Notes under the pieces: generated by a model
What the model saw: only the letters and a program-made list of their open reading frames with translations
Told to the model about the DNA's origin: nothing
The model's database searches: none
In this document: positions 62,599-64,000 of the stretch, piece after piece
How the letters are laid out: the number at the start of each line of letters is the position of its first letter
Position numbering within the stretch: position 1 is the stretch's first letter
Made by a program: the position numbers and the translations under genes
DNA from: Psychrosphaera haliotis
GTDB lineage: Bacteria > Pseudomonadota > Gammaproteobacteria > Enterobacterales > Alteromonadaceae
DNA length: 64,000 nucleotides
Direction of reading: 5' to 3'
Assembly: GCF_039523615.1 (NCBI RefSeq)
Contig: NZ_BAAAFQ010000011.1
Span: 62,001 to 126,000, forward strand

Positions 62599-64000
62599 TT
62601 ACTTAATGGTCGGTGGCGTTTCAAACGTATGATAAGGAGCCGGAGATGGTACTTCCCACTCTAGGCCTTCTGCGCCTTCCCATACTTGATCCGTCGCCTT
62701 TTCCCCGCCTTTAATACACTTATAAACCACAGCTACAAATAACAACTGAGATAAACCAAATGCAAAACCACCAATACTTATAATGGCGTTAAAGTCTGCA
62801 AATTGAGTCGCGTAATCTGGAATACGACGAGGCATACCAGCAAGCCCAACAAAGTGCATAGGGAAGAATAAAACGTTCACTGATACTAGCGATAACCAGA
62901 AATGTAACTTAGCCAGACCTTCGTCAAACATATGCCCTGTCCACTTAGGTAACCAATAATAAGCACCCGCCATAATGGAGAAGATGGCACCCGTTACCAG
63001 CACATAATGGAAATGAGCAACCACAAAGTAGGTGTCGTGGTACTGGAAATCTGCCGGGGTGATTGCCAGCATAAGGCCGGATAATCCACCTATGGTAAAT
63101 AGCACAATAAAGGCAATGGAGAACATCATTGGTACTTCAAAGGTCAATGCACCTCGCCACATTGTAGCTACCCAGTTAAAGACTTTTACGCCGGTAGGGA
63201 CCGATATCAACATGGTGAAGTACATAAAGAATAACTCACCAGCTAATGGCATACCCGTCGTGAACATGTGATGCGCCCAAACCATAAACGATAGAATCGC
63301 TATTGAGGCCGTTGCATAAACCATTGAAGAATAACCAAACAAACGTTTGCGGCTAAATGTAGGAACGATTTGAGAGATAATGCCGAAGGCTGGCAAAATC
63401 ATGATGTAAACTTCAGGGTGCCCGAAGAACCAGAATATATGCTGGAACAGGACGGGATCGCCACCACCGGCTGCACTAAAGAATGACGTAGCGAAATATT
63501 TATCCGTCAATACCATAGTTACCGCACCAGCCAATACCGGCATAACCGCTATCAACAGGAAGGCCGTTATTAGCCAGGTCCAAACAAACAGCGGCATTTT
63601 CATGAATGTCATGCCGGGTGCTCGAAGGTTAAAAATGGTCACGATGACGTTAATGGCGCCCATGATGGATGAGATACCCATAATGTGAACAGAGAACACA
63701 AAAAACGCTGTGCTGTCGCCACTGTAGGTTGTTGATAAAGGAGCGTAGAACGTCCAGCCAAACGCAGGACCACCGCCTTCCATAAACAATGACATTAAAA
63801 GGATAAGGAACGCGAACGGTAAAATCCAAAAGCTCCAGTTATTCATTCTTGGTAACGCCATGTCTGGCGCGCCAATCATCATTGGAACCATCCAGTTTGC
63901 CAAACCAACAAAGGCTGGCATTACCGCACCAAAAACCATAATCAAACCATGAACCGTGGTCATTTGGTTAAAGAAGTTTGGTTCTACTATTTGTAAGCCT
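62599..64000 (-). CDS. ctaD: Cytochrome c oxidase subunit I, N-terminus outside window
   Basis: The visible 467 residues or so begin within the second membrane region ('EPNFFNQMTTVHG') and contain 'FWFFGHPEVYIMILP' (CuB His and cross-linked Tyr), 'WAHHMFTTG' (His pair) and 'VAHFHYVL' (heme ligands). It is the catalytic core that reduces oxygen to water. The frame continues to base 64000, so the start lies beyond the window. Confidence 0.97.
   Translation of the reverse strand, partial: GLQIVEPNFFNQMTTVHGLIMVFGAVMPAFVGLANWMVPMMIGAPDMALPRMNNWSFWILPFAFLILLMSLFMEGGGPAFGWTFYAPLSTTYSGDSTAFFVFSVHIMGISSIMGAINVIVTIFNLRAPGMTFMKMPLFVWTWLITAFLLIAVMPVLAGAVTMVLTDKYFATSFFSAAGGGDPVLFQHIFWFFGHPEVYIMILPAFGIISQIVPTFSRKRLFGYSSMVYATASIAILSFMVWAHHMFTTGMPLAGELFFMYFTMLISVPTGVKVFNWVATMWRGALTFEVPMMFSIAFIVLFTIGGLSGLMLAITPADFQYHDTYFVVAHFHYVLVTGAIFSIMAGAYYWLPKWTGHMFDEGLAKLHFWLSLVSVNVLFFPMHFVGLAGMPRRIPDYATQFADFNAIISIGGFAFGLSQLLFVAVVYKCIKGGEKATDQVWEGAEGLEWEVPSPAPYHTFETPPTIK

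Noticed and set aside
1..64000. CRISPR array or prophage
   Set aside because: I saw no regularly spaced direct repeats with unique spacers and no phage structural, terminase or integrase genes.

Overview
The window looks like chromosomal DNA of a marine gammaproteobacterium of the Alteromonadales, probably Colwelliaceae-like. The clues are the moderate-to-low G+C (judged by eye), the srkA-dsbA pair, nfuA, bioH/comF, an aa3 oxidase cluster ordered as in this group, a GlyGly-CTERM secreted metzincin, an M36 fungalysin-type protease and a TPP-riboswitch TonB receptor. The species call is an inference. One ambiguous base (N) shows that the sequence is draft quality.

Layout. 1-5.9 kb: a large secreted M36 metalloprotease (C-terminus outside the window), a small lipoprotein and two inner-membrane proteins. 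6.0-12.4 kb: an unusual trio made of a soluble 1235-residue AAA+/M41 (FtsH-like) protease, a divergent WYL-domain regulator and a convergent ADP-ribosylglycohydrolase. Near-identical palindromes lie upstream of the protease and upstream of the glycohydrolase, so the three look like one regulon. 12.5-17.8 kb: a secreted metzincin with Calx-beta-like repeats, then a TM0106-type RecB nuclease/SF1 helicase fusion bracketed by 29-bp imperfect direct repeats. 18.1-24.3 kb: a markedly A+T-rich restriction-modification island with a putative alpha-CTD/sigma4-like regulator, three DNA methyltransferases, a small PD-(D/E)XK protein and a larger PD-(D/E)XK endonuclease. 24.3-24.9 kb: a decayed IS transposase. 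25.0-28.7 kb: a BrxR/CapW-like WYL regulator in a three-gene operon with an unknown protein and a metallophosphoesterase, then two orphan genes, ending at a tRNA-Arg(CCG). The stretch 6-28.8 kb is therefore a composite accessory or defence island.

29.2-33.5 kb: a small HTH protein, then a thiamine uptake and salvage operon under a TPP riboswitch (TonB receptor, YkoF-like binding protein, PnuC/PnuT-type transporter, kinase). The kinase gene carries a hexanucleotide microsatellite encoding Ser-Asn repeats and the single N, which breaks its frame. 33.5-48.4 kb: core housekeeping genes (elaA, ccoG, srkA, dsbA, a YgjP-like peptidase, bioH, comF, an M14 peptidase, nfuA, a MATE exporter, a polysaccharide deacetylase).

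48.4-56.7 kb: a complete chemotaxis operon on the minus strand (STAS protein, cheY, cheA, cheW, a soluble PAS-MCP, cheR, cheD, cheB). The receptor ends in a W-x-x-F tether of the kind bound by CheR. 56.8-64 kb: the cytochrome aa3 oxidase cluster, from ctaD (cut by the window end) through cox11, coxIII, SURF1, heme A synthase and heme O synthase to SCO1. Together with ccoG near 35 kb, this covers heme and copper maturation of terminal oxidases.

The most novel-looking unit is the AAA+/M41 protease, WYL regulator and ADP-ribosylglycohydrolase locus with its shared operators. The second is the WYL, unknown protein and metallophosphoesterase operon.
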